A stretch of DNA of 43,400 nt from Candidatus Dormiibacterota bacterium (GTDB taxonomy: Bacteria; Vulcanimicrobiota; Vulcanimicrobiia; Vulcanimicrobiales; Vulcanimicrobiaceae), in assembly GCA_035532035.1 (NCBI GenBank), contig DATKRS010000030.1, forward strand, positions 1 to 43,400. The letters run 5' to 3'. Positions 33,559 through 42,040 of the stretch are shown piece after piece. The stretch's first letter is position 1. Each line of letters begins with the position of its first letter. The notes under the pieces are model-generated. The model was not told where the DNA came from. It saw only the letters and a program-made list of their open reading frames with translations, and ran no database searches. Position numbers and translations under genes: made by a program.

Positions 33559-33977
33559 GCACGATCATGGCGCTCGACGTGGGCGAAAAGCGCATCGGCG
33601 TGGCGATTGCGGATCCTAGCGAGACCTACGCGCTGCCGATCGGAACGATCGCGCGCACGAGGCTGACCGACGATCTCGAGCGCATCGCGCAATACCTGGA
33701 GAGTTATGGCGTGCGCGACCTCGTGGTGGGCGACCCGGTGACGCTCTCCGGGGAACGCGGCATCGCGGCGCGCAAGATGGACGACTTCGTGGAGCGCATC
33801 CGCCGCGTCTTCACGGGAACGATACATCGCGTTGACGAACGGATGACGACCGCGCAGGCGACGAAGGCGATGATCGCTGCCGACGCCTCGCGAGATCGTC
33901 GTCGCCGGGCCGTCGATATGATGGCCGCTGCTTTGATTTTGGAGACGTTCTTGGCTCGTCGTCGTTCAGAGAAATGA
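33555..33977 (+). CDS. ruvX: RuvX/YqgF family pre-16S rRNA nuclease
   Basis: A 140-residue RNase H-fold nuclease that processes the 5' end of 16S rRNA. MALDVGEKRIGVAIADPSETYALP is the N-terminal active-site strand, VVGDPVTLSGERG a second conserved segment, and DERMTTAQATKAM carries the DE(R)xT motif. RRRRAVDMMAAALILETFL ends the fold. It overlaps both recO and mltG by four bases (ATGA at each end), so three essential-type genes are coupled. Confidence 0.95.
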   Translation: MSTIMALDVGEKRIGVAIADPSETYALPIGTIARTRLTDDLERIAQYLESYGVRDLVVGDPVTLSGERGIAARKMDDFVERIRRVFTGTIHRVDERMTTAQATKAMIAADASRDRRRRAVDMMAAALILETFLARRRSEK

Positions 33978-34960
33978 AACTGGTACGCGCGCTTCTCGTG
34001 CTCGTCCTTGCGGTCGCAATCGTCGCGGCGCTGCTCCTGCTCTATGGCGCGTTCCTCGATCGTTCGCGCCCGGTGGCGCAGACGCGCGTGGTGATTCCGG
34101 CGGGAGCGTCGTTCGACGACATCCTCGCACGGCTGCGCAGCGCCGGCGTCATCGCGCATACGCTGCCCCTCCACGTGCTCGCGCGCGTTCGAGGCGAGGA
34201 GACGAAGGTTCGTGCCGGCGAGTACCGGTTCGCTCCGCATGAAACCGAGGCCACCGTCTTGCATGCGCTCGTCACGCAAGGCGCAGCGGTTGCGCAATGG
34301 GTGACGATTCCCGAGGGCTTCACCGACGAACAGATCGCGCGGCGACTACAAGAGGCGGGCGTCGGTGACGCGCCGACGTTCGCGCACTCCTTTGCGACGT
34401 CGTCGATCGAGGTTGGCGGCGTTCGCACGCACGGATTGGAAGGCTTTCTTTTTCCGGATACGTATCTCGTTCCGGTCGGTGCGACGCCGCAACAGATCGA
34501 GGCGCAACTCGAGCGCGGTTTCCTTGCGGCGCTTCCGGCCGACGCGGTGCGACGTGCCCGCGCGCTCCACGTCTCGGTGCCGCAGGCCGTGACTGTCGCG
34601 TCACTCGTCGAGCGAGAGGCGAAGCTCGACAAGGATCGGCCGATGATTGCCGGCGTCATCTACAATCGCCTGCGTCTGGGAATGCCGCTCGAGATCGATG
34701 CGACGATCGAATACGCGCTGCCGCATCACAAGTCGGAGCTCTCGCGTGCCGACTTGACTGTGCGGTCGCCGTACAATACCTACCTTCACACGGGTTTGCC
34801 GCCCACGCCGATCGCGAATCCCGGGCGCGCCTCGCTGGAGGCGGCTTTCCACCCCGCTTCCACGAAGGCGCTCTACTACGTGTATTGCGGGGGCGGCGGA
34901 CACGTCTTCGCAGAGACCCTCGCGCAGCATCAAGCTAACGTCGCGCGATGTTTGAGGTAG
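33974..34960 (+). CDS. mltG: Endolytic transglycosylase MltG
   Basis: A 328-residue single-pass membrane protein that cuts nascent peptidoglycan strands and ends glycan polymerisation. One N-terminal membrane segment (ALLVLVLAVAIVAALLLLYG) precedes a LysM-like region (VVIPAGASFDDILARLRSAGVI, RAGEYRF) and the YceG catalytic domain. The catalytic Glu lies in VASLVEREAKLDKDRPMIAGVIYNRL, and SPYNTYLHTGLPPTPIANPG is the family end block. It is coupled to ruvX, an order widespread in bacteria. Confidence 0.95.
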   Translation: MKLVRALLVLVLAVAIVAALLLLYGAFLDRSRPVAQTRVVIPAGASFDDILARLRSAGVIAHTLPLHVLARVRGEETKVRAGEYRFAPHETEATVLHALVTQGAAVAQWVTIPEGFTDEQIARRLQEAGVGDAPTFAHSFATSSIEVGGVRTHGLEGFLFPDTYLVPVGATPQQIEAQLERGFLAALPADAVRRARALHVSVPQAVTVASLVEREAKLDKDRPMIAGVIYNRLRLGMPLEIDATIEYALPHHKSELSRADLTVRSPYNTYLHTGLPPTPIANPGRASLEAAFHPASTKALYYVYCGGGGHVFAETLAQHQANVARCLR

Positions 34961-34968
34961 GTGGCGAT

Positions 34969-35247
34969 ATGAGTTCCGGAGCGGGCGACAAGCGCCTCGA
35001 CGTCAACGACACGTTGGTCGTGAAGACGCCGAGCGGCGGAGAACTGCCGTTTGTGGTCATGGCGCTTCTCGAAGACGAGGAAGAAGGAAGCGGCTACGCC
35101 GTGCTGCTGCACGAGCCGGAGGACGGCGAGGAGAGCTTCATCGTCACCGATCCATACGGGAAGCTGCTCGAAGATGACGCCCTCGCCCAAGACGTGCTCG
35201 ACGACTATCTCGATTTCGCCGGCGAGTCCGAGGACGGCGACGCGTGA
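34969..35247 (+). CDS. DUF1292 protein (YrzB-like)
   Basis: This 92-residue acidic protein matches DUF1292: a short beta-rich core (LVVKTPSGGELPFVVMALLEDEEEGSGYAVLLHE) followed by an acidic tail (DVLDDYLDFAGESEDGDA). Its function is unknown. The family keeps company with ruvX and mltG in Gram-positive bacteria, as here. The start was set at ATG 34969 because GAGGTAGGTGG (34954-34964) stands just before it; ATG 34948, inside mltG, is in frame and would add seven residues. Its stop overlaps the next GTG. Confidence 0.85.
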   Translation: MSSGAGDKRLDVNDTLVVKTPSGGELPFVVMALLEDEEEGSGYAVLLHEPEDGEESFIVTDPYGKLLEDDALAQDVLDDYLDFAGESEDGDA

Positions 35248-36398
35248 TCCGCGCGCTCTTCCTGTCGGCGAACGTGGGCGTCGGACACTCGTCGGCGGCA
35301 AATGCCGTCTGTGCGGCACTTGAGGACGTCGCGCCGGAGAATCGCGGGCTCGTCGTCGACTCCTACCGGTACGCGGCGTTCGTCGTCTCGCGCGTGGTCT
35401 CGAGCGGCTACCTGCAGATGGTCAAGACCATACCGCAGATGTATCGCTATCTCTACCATAGAGCCGAGCGCGCAACCGAGATCGGTCCGTTTCGTACCTG
35501 GGCGCATCAGTTTACCGCTGCAAACCTGCGTACGCTGATCGAGCGCGAGCGGCCAGACATCGTCGTCTGCACGCATGCATTCCCGTTTGGAGCGATGGCG
35601 CAATACAAGGCCGCCTATGCGGATTCGCCGCCGATTCTGGGTATCGTGACCGATTTCGCCGTGCACGGCTTCTGGGTGCAGGAGGGCGTCGACGGCTACG
35701 TCGTCGCCACGGAGGCGTTGCGCGCCGAGCTCGTCGCGCGAGGCGTTCCGGCCGAACGGGTCGTCGCTGCAGGCATTCCGGTACATCCGCGCTTTTCCGC
35801 GAGCGAAGAGACGCGTGCAGCGCTGCGCATGCGGCTCGGACTGCCGCAAGATCGTCCGATCGCGCTGCTGATGGGCGGCGGTCTGGGCATCGGTCCGCTC
35901 GAGCGCATGATCGCGGCCGTAGAAGGGACGAGGACGCCGGTCGCCGCCGTCGCCATCGCCGGCCGGAACGGCCGGATCGAGCGCCGTGCGCTCGCTGCCG
36001 CGCGCAAGCTCGGCCGGCCCGTTCGCGTGCTAGGCTTCGTGGAGAACGTCTACGACTACATGCACGCCTGCGACGTGCTGGTGACCAAACCCGGCGGACT
36101 GACGGCCGCAGAGGCCCTGGCCGCCCGGATACCCCTCGTACTCTGTAGCCCGCTTCCCGGGCAAGAAGAGCGGAATTCGCGCGTGCTGGTCGAAGCGGGA
36201 TGTGCAGTACGAGTGCGTTCGTTACCGGATCTTTCGGACGCGCTCGATACGGTACTTTCCGACCCGGAACGCAGAGCGGGCATGGTGGCCGCGGCTGCGA
36301 AGCTGGGCCGGCCGCAGGCGGCGCGAGAGGTTGCGGCACTGATTGCCCGGCTAGCCCGCGTGAGCCGGGCGATCGTGGAGAAGGCAGGCGCGGCGTAG
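35244..36398 (+). CDS. MGDG synthase/UgtP-like GT28 glycosyltransferase
   Basis: A 384-residue GT-B enzyme of the group that adds galactose or glucose to diacylglycerol, or GlcNAc to lipid II (MurG relatives). RALFLSANVGVGHSSAANAVCAAL is the MGDG-synthase N-terminal loop. VVCTHAFPFGAMAQYK and GIVTDFAVHGFWV fit the acceptor domain. The donor-site motif is VTKPGGLTAAEALAARIPLVL. It probably makes glycolipids at the inner membrane. The GTG start overlaps the DUF1292 stop (GTGA). Lipid and sugar specificity cannot be told from sequence alone. Confidence 0.9.
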   Translation: MIRALFLSANVGVGHSSAANAVCAALEDVAPENRGLVVDSYRYAAFVVSRVVSSGYLQMVKTIPQMYRYLYHRAERATEIGPFRTWAHQFTAANLRTLIERERPDIVVCTHAFPFGAMAQYKAAYADSPPILGIVTDFAVHGFWVQEGVDGYVVATEALRAELVARGVPAERVVAAGIPVHPRFSASEETRAALRMRLGLPQDRPIALLMGGGLGIGPLERMIAAVEGTRTPVAAVAIAGRNGRIERRALAAARKLGRPVRVLGFVENVYDYMHACDVLVTKPGGLTAAEALAARIPLVLCSPLPGQEERNSRVLVEAGCAVRVRSLPDLSDALDTVLSDPERRAGMVAAAAKLGRPQAAREVAALIARLARVSRAIVEKAGAA

Positions 36399-36414
36399 CG
36401 CAGGGAGGGTTAAC

Positions 36415-37107
36415 GTGAGAATCCCGTCGGCGAAGACCTACGCGTGGGTCATTGCAGCGTTGCGCATCTACGCGGGTGTCTTCTGGATCTCACACGCCAT
36501 TCCGAAGTTTACGAACGGCAGTGCATTTCTGCCGCCCAACGGCTCGATGGGCGCTGCGATCGCGAAGGCGATCGCGCTAACGAGCGGACCGTACCACGCA
36601 TTCCTCATCGGCACCGTTCAACCGCACATCGAGCTTTTCGCGCAGCTCGTTCGTATCGGCGAGCTCGCTGCCGGGATTCTGTTGTTGCTCGGTCTCTTCA
36701 CGCGTCTCGGCGGACTGATCGGCGTCGCTCTCGCAGCAGCCTTCGTCTTGGATCAAGGGCATGCGGGACTCGGCGGCTGGTCCTCCTTCGGCGCGGCAGC
36801 CCTCGCCCTCTCGGCAGTCAGCGTGCTCCTTCCCGCCGGGCGGGTCTTGGGGGTCGACGCGTTCCTGCGACGCTCGAGCTCGTCGTACGACGAGGTTCCC
36901 GAGATGCCGGTGCCGCCGAACAGGCCCGAACCGACGCCGCAGCCGAGCGGCAACACCGCGGAGCCGGCGATCGGGGAGGCCCCTTCCGCGAATGCCTCGG
37001 TGGTTGCCCCGCGCGAACCAGGCCCCAATGGAGCGAATGGCGGCCCCGCGTTCGCCGCACCGGCGTCCGCCGGTCCGGTCGTGGATCAGAGCCGCCAGAA
37101 CGTCTAG
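36415..37107 (+). CDS. DoxX family membrane protein
   Basis: A 230-residue protein. Residues about 10-145 form a four-helix DoxX/DoxD-type membrane domain (ALRIYAGVFWISHAIPKF, RIGELAAGILLLLGLFTRLGGLIGVALAAAFV, FGAAALALSAVSVLL). Members act in quinone-linked redox chemistry (thiosulfate:quinone oxidoreductase subunit) or oxidative stress, but most are uncharacterised. The last 80 residues are a Pro/Ala/Asn-rich, probably disordered tail. The GTG follows AGGGAGGG at good spacing. It ends four bases from the convergent adaptor gene, with no clear terminator between them. Confidence 0.85.
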   Translation: MRIPSAKTYAWVIAALRIYAGVFWISHAIPKFTNGSAFLPPNGSMGAAIAKAIALTSGPYHAFLIGTVQPHIELFAQLVRIGELAAGILLLLGLFTRLGGLIGVALAAAFVLDQGHAGLGGWSSFGAAALALSAVSVLLPAGRVLGVDAFLRRSSSSYDEVPEMPVPPNRPEPTPQPSGNTAEPAIGEAPSANASVVAPREPGPNGANGGPAFAAPASAGPVVDQSRQNV

Positions 37108-37111
37108 CAGC

Positions 37112-38401
37112 CTACGGCGTTCTGACTGCTGTACCGGGAGCCAAGCCGAGCGCTCCGTCCACGACGACTCGCGCGCCTTGGGGCAGCCCCGCAACGATCG
37201 ATAGCCCGGGATCCGATGCCACTTCCCGTACGTGCGCTTCCTCGACGCGCCCGTGTCGCACGACCATGATGCTGTCATGCCGATCGCTCAAGAATGCCGT
37301 CGTGGGAATAGTGATGCCGCGCCTCGGCGGCAAAGCGATGGTCGCGATGACCGGCATTCCGGCTTGCCACGCGCCCGTCGGATTGGCGAGGTCCACTTTG
37401 ATGGCGAAATTCGTCGAGCCCGGTTCGACCTGTGGCAGGACCGCAGTCACCACGCCGCTCACCGCGTGGGAACGCGAACCGCCGCTGCGCATTACCGTTG
37501 CGGTCAGGCCGGCGTGAACCCGAAATGCTTCGTCGCTCGATGCGCTGAGCACGGCATACACATGCGAAATCTCTTGCAGCGTGAATATTTGCCGCCCTGA
37601 AGGGTACTCGCCCGGATTCAGATTGCGATTGACTACGATACCGTCTATCGGAGAAACGATAACCGCGCGAGCAATCTCACGTTCGATCTCGCGCGCTTGC
37701 GCTGCGGCGACGCGCGCTTGGGCACGCGCCTCCGCGATGTTCGAGGCGAGCAGCCCTTGATTCGAGCTCCCGACCGGATTGCCGTTCAGGCTCACATCCG
37801 CGGTCGCCGCGCTCAGCTGCGCTTGCGCGGCGCGCAACGCTTGTTCGTCCGATGCGACGCGCGTGCGCTGCGCATCGAGGGCTTGTAGCGAGAGGTATCC
37901 CTTTTGCTCCAACGCCTCGTAGCGACGCTCGTTGAGGACATCTTCTTGCAGGGTCGTACGGTCTTGCGCGACTTGGGACTGAGCCGACTGCATGGTACTC
38001 GAGCCGTGCGCGAGCGCCTCCCTGGACTGGTACGTCACCTCTGCCGCCTTCGCGCGGTCGACCGATACCATCTGTAGCGCCGCTGCGAGAGTCGCCTGGA
38101 GATCGTCCGTTGCAAGCGTTGCGAGCACCTCGCCCTTGCGGACCCACGTGCCTTCGTGCACGTACACGGCCGTCGCGGGCTCCAGCAACGACGAAGAGAG
38201 TGCGACGCTGCGACGCGGTGCGATGAGGCCGGCGAGCGTCTCGGAAACCCGCAATACCGCGGGTGCGGCAACGCTGGTACGAACCGACATCCTATGGTGA
38301 ACCGGCGTTGCGGGTTTTTCGGCGCAGGCGCCAAGCGAGAGGGCCACCACCGCCATCCCGAGATATGCGCGTGCGCGTCGTGCGTCGCCCGAGCCCCTCA
38401 C
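37112..38401 (-). CDS. RND efflux membrane-fusion (periplasmic adaptor) lipoprotein
   Basis: A 429-residue HlyD/AcrA-type adaptor. The N terminus is a lipoprotein signal (MAVVALSLGAC). The barrel-lipoyl part contains SSLLEPATAVYVHEGTWVRKGEVLATL. A long alpha-hairpin (about 95-200, Ala/Gln/Arg-rich) follows, then a second lipoyl half (ARAVIVSPIDGIVVNRNLNPGEYPSGRQIF), and beta-barrel and membrane-proximal domains. It connects the RND pump to an outer-membrane channel that is not encoded nearby. The GTG start overlaps the pump stop (GTGA). Reading further upstream only yields shadow of the pump gene. Confidence 0.9.
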   Translation of the reverse strand: MRGSGDARRARAYLGMAVVALSLGACAEKPATPVHHRMSVRTSVAAPAVLRVSETLAGLIAPRRSVALSSSLLEPATAVYVHEGTWVRKGEVLATLATDDLQATLAAALQMVSVDRAKAAEVTYQSREALAHGSSTMQSAQSQVAQDRTTLQEDVLNERRYEALEQKGYLSLQALDAQRTRVASDEQALRAAQAQLSAATADVSLNGNPVGSSNQGLLASNIAEARAQARVAAAQAREIEREIARAVIVSPIDGIVVNRNLNPGEYPSGRQIFTLQEISHVYAVLSASSDEAFRVHAGLTATVMRSGGSRSHAVSGVVTAVLPQVEPGSTNFAIKVDLANPTGAWQAGMPVIATIALPPRRGITIPTTAFLSDRHDSIMVVRHGRVEEAHVREVASDPGLSIVAGLPQGARVVVDGALGLAPGTAVRTP

Positions 38402-41400
38402 GAAACCTCTCCGGCGCCGCGCTGCACGGATCGCACCGCCCGCGCGTCCGGCCGCACGGCGTGGCGTATTTCCTTTGGCGCAAAACGCATGTACATCACC
38501 GGGACGAGAACGAGGGTCAGCAACAGCGAGCTCGACATCCCGCCGATGACGACGATGCCCAGGCTCTGCCGCACCTGCGAGCCGGGCTCCAGGGCGAGTG
38601 CGAGCGGCGTCATCGCCGCGATCATGGAAACGGTCGTCATCACGATCGGGCGAAAACGGGCTCGCGCGCTCTCCTTGATGGCGCGCAGCCTGCCGGCACC
38701 ATGATGGCGCAGCGTGTTTGCGTAATCGACCAGCAGAATGCCGTTTTTTGTCACGATGCCGATCAGCATGAGACAACCGATCAGAGAGAAGAGATTGAGC
38801 GTCTGATGCGTCAGCGCCAACGCTCCGAGTGCACCGAAAACGGCGACCGGAACGGCGAACATGATGATGAACGGCGAGAGGTAGCTATCGTACAGTGCGA
38901 CCATCAGCAAGAAGACGAGAATCAGGGAGAGGATCAAGGAGCCGCCGAGATCCGTGAGCACCTCCTTCATACGCGCCTGCTGGCCGTTCGGGGTCGCATG
39001 CACGCTCACGAACGGCGGCAGGTGCAGAGCGGCGATCCTGGCGTTCAGCTGGTGCTGCACGCTCGAGAGGGAATAGCCGGACGCGACATCTGCATTGACG
39101 TGCACGACGTCCGAGCGGTCCTGGCGAACGATCAGCGGCGGCGCGGGCGTCCAGCGAAGACGTGCGATGTCGCCGACGTGGACGATCGAGCCGTTGAGCG
39201 CGCGTATGGGGATTTCCAGGATCGCGCGCGGATCGTGCAGATGTGCGAGCGGATAGATCACCTGTATGTAGACCAGTCCGTTGGTGGTACTGAACTGCGA
39301 CGCGATTGCGCCGCCGAAGGCCGCCTCGACGGCCGTAGCGGCATCGCCGATGCTCACGTCGAGCATCCGCGCCATGGCGCGGTTGAAGACGACCGAGAGT
39401 TGCGGCGTGAGCCGGCGAGCGGAGCTGCTGACATTTATCGTGCCGGGCGTAGAGACAAGCGCATCGAAAACGCGGCGAGCGTATGGCGTGGGATCGTGTC
39501 CGCTCCGTAGCGAGACGAGCTCGTCGATCGGCTGCACGCTACCGCCTCCGGTCCCCGATGCGGCAATGACGACTGCATGGGCCGCCGGCGCCTGTTGTGC
39601 GACCAGCGTTCGCAGGTCGTGCACCCAGAAATCCGTCGAATGATGGCGCCCGTAGTGGAGAAAGAGGTGAATCTGACCGACGTTCGATTCCGAAACCGTG
39701 TGCCCGAAAGGCGCCGAGTAGCGTCCTGCAACCGTCGTCTCCGAGCGCAGATCGGGAATGCGATCCACTGCACGCTCGAGTCTCAGGAGCGCGGCCTTGG
39801 TCGTTTGCAACGGCGTTCCAACCGGATAGGCGAGCTGTACGTAGATTTCCCCGCGATCTTGCGGCGGAATGAACTCTTCGCCCACGACACCGGTCGGTAC
39901 CAGGAGCATTGCAAAACCGAACGACGCGGCAGCAATGGCCATCACGATCTGCGGATGGCGCAATCCCCAGTTCAGCAGGTGCGATGAATACCATCGCCGG
40001 ACGCGCTCGAAGCCCGTTCCAAAGGCCCGCACGGGGGCGGGCGGCCGCCACTGCGAGTGCAGCGACCAGAGTCCCGCCAGGCCCGGCGTAATGGTAAAGG
40101 AAACGAAGAGCGAGGTCAGCGTGGAGACCGTCACCACGATGCCGAACTCTGCGAGCTCGCGTCCGATCGGCCCATGCAAGAACGCAATCGGTAAAAAGAC
40201 GACGACGTCGACCAGCGTGAGCACGATCGTTGCGGCTCCAATTTCTGCTCGCGCTTGTACGGCCGCGTCGTGCGGCGTTTGCCCGAGTTCTCGGTAGTGC
40301 CGCTCGGCATTCTCTAGAACCACCGTCGAGCCGTCGATGAGTATCCCGAAGACCAACGTCATCGCGAGCAGCGAGATCGTGTCGATGGTCAAACCCAACA
40401 AACGCATCACGAATAACGCGACCGCCAACGAGACCGGGATTGCGATCATGACGACGATGGCATTTCGCCAGGACTGGAGGAAGAGCAGCATGACCAGTGC
40501 CGTCAATCCGACGCCTTCCAGCAAGGTGCGGATGACGTCGCCGAGCTGTTGCTCGGTCACTTTCGCCTGCACCTCGATGATTTTGAAATGGATCTGAGGA
40601 AATTGGGATTTGAGCGCCGGCAATGCAGCGAGGACGTTGTTCGCGACCGTCACCTCGGATTGCGACGTAGCCTTGCGGACCTCCAAGAGAATGCTCCGCT
40701 GCCCCTCTACCGACGCGTAGTCGAGTTGCGGTTCGTGAGAATCGCGTACGCTCGCGATTTGCCCGATGCTCACGTCGTGAGCGACCTGGGTCCAGAGGTT
40801 GAGCGTTCCGACCGTATTCGCGGGTGCCGATTGAACGCTGCTCTGAATCAGGAGCGACGATACCGACTGAGGCGAGCTGATGTCTCCCCGCACGTCGACC
40901 GAGGTTTGCCGATTCGATTCGTATGCGAAGCCGCCGGGCGCGCGAACGTTATTCGCGGCAATGCTCGAGACGACGTCGTTCAGCGTGAGACCTTCGGCGG
41001 CCAGCGCACGCGGGTGAACGCGAACCTCGTATGCGGGCACGACGTCGCCCGTGACGTTGACTTTGGAGACGCCGGCGATCTGTTCGAGCGTTGGGACGAG
41101 ATGGTTGATGACGACTCGCGCGAGAGCGCTGGGGCTGAGTGCGCGCGAACTTACGGCGATCGTCACGACGTGCGGTTGGCTGGGATTGCTCGCGCGCACG
41201 ACCGGCGGTGCGACGCTGCTCGGCAAGTTCGATTGCGCGGCCTGCACGGCTTTCTGCACGTTCGTCAAATCGGCCGGGACGTTGGACGATAGCGCGAAGG
41301 TAGCCGTAATCGACGCGCGGCCGGCTTCGATGATTGCACTCAGATGCTGGAGGTTCGGGGATCCGCTCACCTGCTCTTCGATCGGGATGACCACAGCGTC

Positions 41401-41577
41401 GCGCATCACGCTGGTCGGTGCGCCTGCATAGGTCGCTGAAATGCTGATGGTAGGGTGTGCGACGTTGGGATACTCTTGCTGGACCAAAGAGTGCCATGCA
41501 AAAGCACCGGCCAGGAGGGCGAGCGTAATGACGACGACAGCCAGGGTTGGCCGTTGAACGAAGAGCCGTGTCAGCAT
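38398..41577 (-). CDS. RND family efflux transporter (AcrB/HAE1 type)
   Basis: A full-length, 1059-residue RND pump with twelve expected membrane helices and two large periplasmic loops. The start MLTRLFVQRPTLAVVVITLALLAGA and PNVAHPTISISATYAGA is typical. The TM10 Lys is present (GIVTKNGILLVDYAN) and ARFRPIVMTTVSMIAAMTPLAL matches TM11. In TM4 the usual proton-relay Asp pair (AcrB Asp407-Asp408) is Asp415-Gly416 here (GILIDGSTVVLENAER), so one Asp is missing. The pump gene comes before the adaptor gene, the reverse of acrAB. The substrate is unknown; the family exports drugs, lipids and detergents. Confidence 0.93.
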   Translation of the reverse strand: MLTRLFVQRPTLAVVVITLALLAGAFAWHSLVQQEYPNVAHPTISISATYAGAPTSVMRDAVVIPIEEQVSGSPNLQHLSAIIEAGRASITATFALSSNVPADLTNVQKAVQAAQSNLPSSVAPPVVRASNPSQPHVVTIAVSSRALSPSALARVVINHLVPTLEQIAGVSKVNVTGDVVPAYEVRVHPRALAAEGLTLNDVVSSIAANNVRAPGGFAYESNRQTSVDVRGDISSPQSVSSLLIQSSVQSAPANTVGTLNLWTQVAHDVSIGQIASVRDSHEPQLDYASVEGQRSILLEVRKATSQSEVTVANNVLAALPALKSQFPQIHFKIIEVQAKVTEQQLGDVIRTLLEGVGLTALVMLLFLQSWRNAIVVMIAIPVSLAVALFVMRLLGLTIDTISLLAMTLVFGILIDGSTVVLENAERHYRELGQTPHDAAVQARAEIGAATIVLTLVDVVVFLPIAFLHGPIGRELAEFGIVVTVSTLTSLFVSFTITPGLAGLWSLHSQWRPPAPVRAFGTGFERVRRWYSSHLLNWGLRHPQIVMAIAAASFGFAMLLVPTGVVGEEFIPPQDRGEIYVQLAYPVGTPLQTTKAALLRLERAVDRIPDLRSETTVAGRYSAPFGHTVSESNVGQIHLFLHYGRHHSTDFWVHDLRTLVAQQAPAAHAVVIAASGTGGGSVQPIDELVSLRSGHDPTPYARRVFDALVSTPGTINVSSSARRLTPQLSVVFNRAMARMLDVSIGDAATAVEAAFGGAIASQFSTTNGLVYIQVIYPLAHLHDPRAILEIPIRALNGSIVHVGDIARLRWTPAPPLIVRQDRSDVVHVNADVASGYSLSSVQHQLNARIAALHLPPFVSVHATPNGQQARMKEVLTDLGGSLILSLILVFLLMVALYDSYLSPFIIMFAVPVAVFGALGALALTHQTLNLFSLIGCLMLIGIVTKNGILLVDYANTLRHHGAGRLRAIKESARARFRPIVMTTVSMIAAMTPLALALEPGSQVRQSLGIVVIGGMSSSLLLTLVLVPVMYMRFAPKEIRHAVRPDARAVRSVQRGAGEVS

Positions 41578-41640
41578 CGGCCGCTTACGTTATGCCTCGG
41601 TCCTCGCGTTGCGCGTATCGGGCATCGGTGCCATCGGGGC

Positions 41641-41649
41641 AGTATAGCA
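41641..41649 (-). promoter_or_regulatory. Extended -10 element of the RND operon
   Basis: On the minus strand the sequence is TGCTATACT, an extended -10 box with one mismatch to TATAAT. It lies about 64 bases before the RND start codon. No clear -35 box is present; TTGCGT lies only 14 bases upstream. Confidence 0.45.
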
Positions 41650-41794
41650 TCCGCCGATGAACGCAACATGAACCCTAGTATGCGCGGACGGCCACCCCCT
41701 TGCTACCGCCGTGACGAGGAGGTGGCCGACTCGCAGGCGCGTTACGCGGCCGGCGAGAAATGCCGTTCGGGAATGGCGCCCAGCGATCTCTAAG

Positions 41795-41820
41795 CGGCCA
41801 TTCTCGCGGAGAGATGGCCG
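41795..41820. repeat. Inverted repeat around the tRNA-Ser fragment start
   Basis: CGGCCATTCTC (41795-41805) mirrors GAGAGATGGCCG (41809-41820) with a single inserted base, across GCG. The right arm is the acceptor and D-arm start of the tRNA-Ser sequence, so the left arm looks like a short inverted copy of it. Confidence 0.6.
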
Positions 41821-41847
41821 AGCGGCTGAAGGCGGCGGTTTGCTAAT
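41808..41847 (+). pseudogene. 5' half of tRNA-Ser(GCU)
   Basis: The sequence starts GGAGAGATGGCCGAGCGGC and runs through GAAGGCGGCGG to TTTGCTAA, which matches bacterial tRNA-Ser acceptor strand, D-arm and anticodon loop with anticodon GCT at 41842-41844. After the loop the 3' anticodon stem, the long variable arm, the T-arm and the acceptor complement (TCTCTCC expected) are absent. The next bases (TCTGACC) do not pair with GCGGT. It is therefore a broken copy cut at the anticodon loop, as left by tRNA-targeting integrating elements or a rearrangement. Confidence 0.75.
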
Positions 41848-41856
41848 CTGACCTGT

Positions 41857-41886
41857 GCGAGTCGAAGCGAGTCGCAGCGAATGCCA
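41857..41886. repeat. Three imperfect 10-bp direct repeats
   Basis: GCGAGTCGAA, GCGAGTCGCA and GCGAATGCCA follow each other directly, starting ten bases after the tRNA-Ser fragment. They could be arm-type binding sites of a recombinase or mere slippage; the sequence alone cannot decide. Confidence 0.45.
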
Positions 41887-42040
41887 CGCCGAATAAAATC
41901 GGTTGTTGTAAGTTGCATCGAACCGCATTGAGCCGCTATCGACGGCAACCGTTTGGCAACCACTCTGCGAGTTGCTGACCGCGCACCCGCAATCGAGGGG
42001 GCGAATGGGCACCGCGGCCCACCGGACAAAGGAGCGCGCC

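Larger units (their letters stand above)
41578..42040. other. 463-bp gene-poor region at the edge of the accessory tail
   Basis: It holds the promoter region of the RND operon (near 41641), the 5' half of a tRNA-Ser gene with an inverted repeat around its start (41795-41847), and a set of ten-base direct repeats (41857-41886). No convincing protein gene is seen; open frames here show no family motif and poor codon use. Confidence 0.6.

Noticed and set aside
41455-41793. Plus-strand frame of 112 codons across the RND start
   Set aside because: It overlaps the RND gene antisense and has no recognisable domain or ribosome site.
41857-41886. CRISPR array
   Set aside because: The three repeats are only ten bases, imperfect and without spacers; no cas gene is present.
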